Assembly (NCBI RefSeq): GCF_050948175.1
Contig: NC_135202.1
Location: forward strand, 8,866,001-8,930,000
From: Xylocopa sonorina
Taxonomy: Eukaryota > Arthropoda > Insecta > Hymenoptera > Apidae
Length of the DNA: 64,000 nucleotides
Direction of reading: 5' to 3'
Below, piece by piece: positions 61,231-64,000 of this stretch (within the stretch, counting starts at the first letter, position 1; each line of letters starts with the position of its first letter). The notes beneath the pieces are model-generated. The model ran no database searches, was not told the origin of the DNA, and saw only the letters and a program-made list of their open reading frames with translations. The position numbers and the translations under genes are program-made.

Positions 61231-64000
61231 AATCGTCTCCAGTAACGTCGCGACGTGTCACTGCCAATGTCCAGTGTCTGTAGAAGGTTCACTAGCTATT
61301 GGAATTGTATCAAAAGTGGTTTAGATTTCCCCGTCTTTTTTTTTAATTTAATGATAATATATGATCTCTCTTGGTTTTACGAGGGCGATGGCGCGGACGT
61401 CTGATCAAGACTGGTTGACTCTACTGTCGCTTCTACGAACTTGCTCGTAGGTTCGAGAAGCTGGCGGGACTAGAATTCTTCGTACACTTTGATCGAAACC
61501 AACTCGTTTCCATCCCTCGTTCGTTGGCATCGTTTTGTTGAAATTCCCCAGGCTCGCGGAATATCGATTAACGCAGCGTTAATTGTGAAAGATCCTCATA
61601 ATCGTTTTGCACATTAGGGATATTGATAATGCTGTTACCTCCACCTCGTACGCCCTCGGCTTAAACGTTACGTGTAATTATATACCTCATTTAGCTCTCG
61701 CGAGTTATCCCCGTTATGCGGCTCTAAACGTTTCTCATGTTCCCTTGGACTCCGTTGATCCGGAATAGGTCATTTGTTCCGACGTTCCTCCACGCATCGA
61801 GGCCTTAATTGTACGAATATAATAATTACAAGGATCGATCGGATGATGAAGTATTAATGGCGCTTTTTCAGCTTTCGACTGGAGCCTCTCGAGTTATTGA
61901 GTCGTTAAGTTATTAAGTTGTTACGGGAAACTCGCGATCAAAAGGGGAGGGAAGGGTTGTTTCGCGGGGCGACTTTTGATTTCCATCGCGTCTGGGTCCG
62001 CGCACGGGAAGCGCTTCTCCCGCGGAATTTAATTTTTGAGAGAAGACACCTGCCACGGTGAGTAATCGAGGCGATTATGTTGCGGATGATCGAGAGGTGA
62101 TGCCATGCAGATCGATCGATCGATCCTGGGAGGAAATTATCGGCGCGATTAATCGGCCTGGAAAAGGGGCAATTTCGATAGCAATTTTTGATCAGTGATC
62201 GCTCCGCGAGAGGTGTCCGATGCTATCAGATTTTTTCCCCTCCAAGATTGACTTACGTAACAATTATTCCCTTGATCGCGAGCTACCGATTCGGCTCTAC
62301 GTGACTCTTAATACACATCTCGAGGAATAAACAGCGGTATTATCGTATCAGAAATCAGGCTGACATAGATCGCTAAGAAGCCACGCAGCACGATCTTAAA
62401 CTCACCTCGGGAGCATCTGAAACACGCGCAGCTGACTGAAAAGCTCCAGAAAGAAGAACATTACAGTCCGACAATAAGAACAACGAGATGCACCGTTAAT
62501 TAACGAGAGACAGGGAGCAATGAGAGCTCGATTCCTCGTCCCACGAGTGCCATCGTACGTCCCCTCGAATCCGTGAGTCCCGAAAGCGGTCGATTCCTCG
62601 AAGGGACCGTTTGGTATCGCGAAACGACCGGAGGATACCGCGAATGGAGGCGTCGAGGGCCCCGTCGGAGGTGGTTCGCGGCTACGTGTACACACGTACG
62701 CGCAGTACGTCCCGGAGGTGATTTAAAACGCTGAACGAGCACCACGCCCCGTACCCTTCACCGCGACCGCCTCAGGGCCGTGCGAAAAAGGCGCAAAGGC
62801 GCCGGGGTGGGGTCGTTTGCGGGCCACGAAAAATCGTTCGCGCGGAAACCCAGCAACGATGGCGAGGCGCGCGCGGAGGCCACGCTCGAAAGGGGAGAAA
62901 GAAAGATGAGCACTGGTTGGAAAGGTGGGACGGGGTTTGGGAAGGGGCCTCGGGTAAATGAAGACGCGAGGCGATCCATGGCGCAAAAATAATTATCCGC
63001 TCTGGGCGCGGCGCTGTTTGTTAAAACGTCAGAAGGCACTCGTGGGTGGAGCGTCGAGACGCTCGGGATCCTTCCATCCTCGCTCGTTTCACCACCACCC
63101 GCCGGATATTTGTTCCAAGCCGCAGCTCTTCGCTGATTTATCCCAGTGATTCGTGTTTCTTCGGTTTGTTACCTCGTTGGGGCAGGGTTTTAGGGTTTTT
63201 CTGGGGTGTTGTTGGGGTTTATTCTGTAAATTAAGGGTCGATGAGGGCTTTGAGTAAGAATTTTAGATGGATCTCGTGAAAGTTTAATAAAAATTGAATT
63301 AGGATCGCTTAAGATCGAGCATACATCGGCTGGGATCAACCCTCTCGATATACACTTGCCTCGCGTTTCCAGTTTACCCTCGCCCAGAATCAATTTCGAT
63401 TAGTCCAGCCTTAGATTCCATCCGAGCAGTGTTCCTAGCTTTCGAAACGGATTCCCATTCAAATCCACCAATATCAAACAGACATTCCGATCTCCAAACT
63501 CGCTTCGTGCCTGATTACATGAACCGTGAGGTCGATCTCGAGCTGGCCAATTACTATTTCACGTTTCTTATTACACCAGCGATAGTTGCAGTCTCTCGGA
63601 CTGTTCGAGCGACGTATCGTTCACATCGTCCGAGTGTCACTCGATGGGATGTCAATGCAAATAAGCCCGTAATTACGGTAACCACTGGTTAGATCCACCT
63701 ACCGCGACGTTCGCCAGCGAAATTTCCTCGTCAATAGTCCACAGTAATCGCGTACGCCTCGTGCATCGGGGTAATTGTCATTGCACGGTAGAATCGACGA
63801 GCAACCTGCTTCCAACCTGATCCTAAAGGAGAAAAAACATTGAAGAAAGATTAATTCACTCTCTCCTCACTTTTGAAGGACGAAAATCCGTGAATTCCTG
63901 ACTGCTAATCACGCGTTCACCGCGAGAGGGGTTGGAAGTTGGGCGGGCAAGCGATGATCTGCAGGTGACCGCAACAATCGTTGCCTTTGCTCGAGCTACG
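61231..64000. other. Intergenic to window end: no gene seen
   Basis: No frame with recognisable motifs. Contains GATC repeats (62110-62126) and a G-quadruplex-type motif (63179-63217). Frames of up to about 97 codons are low-complexity. Confidence 0.65.
63179..63217 (+). other. G-quadruplex-type motif
   Basis: Five G-runs, GGGG, GGG, GGG, GGGG and GGGG (63179-63182, 63185-63187, 63193-63195, 63203-63206, 63214-63217), with loops of 2, 5, 7 and 7 bases, satisfy the classical G3+N1-7 rule on the + strand. Confidence 0.75.

Noticed and set aside
60590..61231. 213-codon + strand frame and several overlapping frames
   Set aside because: Produced by CT microsatellites. The product is Ser/Leu/Arg low complexity and changes strand and frame freely.

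Overview
The window looks like insect nuclear DNA, and Hymenoptera (bee, ant or wasp) is my best guess. Coding sequence is interrupted by large GT..AG introns. Intergenic DNA is rich in CpG, with pure CG runs of 14-16 bp and many GA/CT microsatellites, which fits a genome with little methylation of non-coding DNA. I see no bacterial-style operon, rRNA, tRNA, CRISPR array or intact transposon. I cannot name the species.

The only gene I can support is the insect orthologue of empty spiracles (ems/Emx), a head-gap and brain-patterning homeodomain factor. It lies on the + strand and enters the window mid-coding, so its start codon, N-terminus and promoter are upstream of base 1. Three coding segments join in frame: 1-369 (Ala/Gln/His/Pro-rich region ending in the YPWL motif), 13912-14084 (linker and homeodomain residues 1-44) and 27834-28106 (homeodomain residues 45-60, a 15-Gly run, an acidic tail and the stop). 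The two introns are about 13.5 and 13.7 kb. Both have canonical splice sites, and intron 2 splits the homeodomain between residues 44 and 45, as in Emx-class genes. The 3' UTR probably runs to about 30.42 kb. It has two AATAAA signals and four Pumilio-type TGTA(A/C)ATA octamers, all in its last kilobase.

The introns hold no convincing second gene. They contain several hairpin-forming inverted repeats, the best being a pre-miRNA-sized one at 13598-13679 just before exon 2. They also contain a (GA)10 tract next to a perfect Pho/YY1-type site at 4.3-4.4 kb and a cluster of GCGTTAC motifs at 4.7-4.95 kb.

From about 30.4 to 64 kb I find no recognisable gene on either strand. This roughly 33 kb looks like a regulatory or spacer landscape. 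It holds a strongly C-over-G skewed block right after the ems poly(A) site, a two-copy 136-bp tandem repeat (38.4 kb), an old roughly 305-bp-spaced duplication (44.8/45.1 kb), a three-copy roughly 145-bp tandem repeat (56.5 kb), and a cluster of Pho-type sites among GA/CT tracts (57.9-60.9 kb). It also holds a G-quadruplex-type motif (63.2 kb) and an unusually long antisense open frame (53.2-54.2 kb). All regulatory readings are inferences from motifs.
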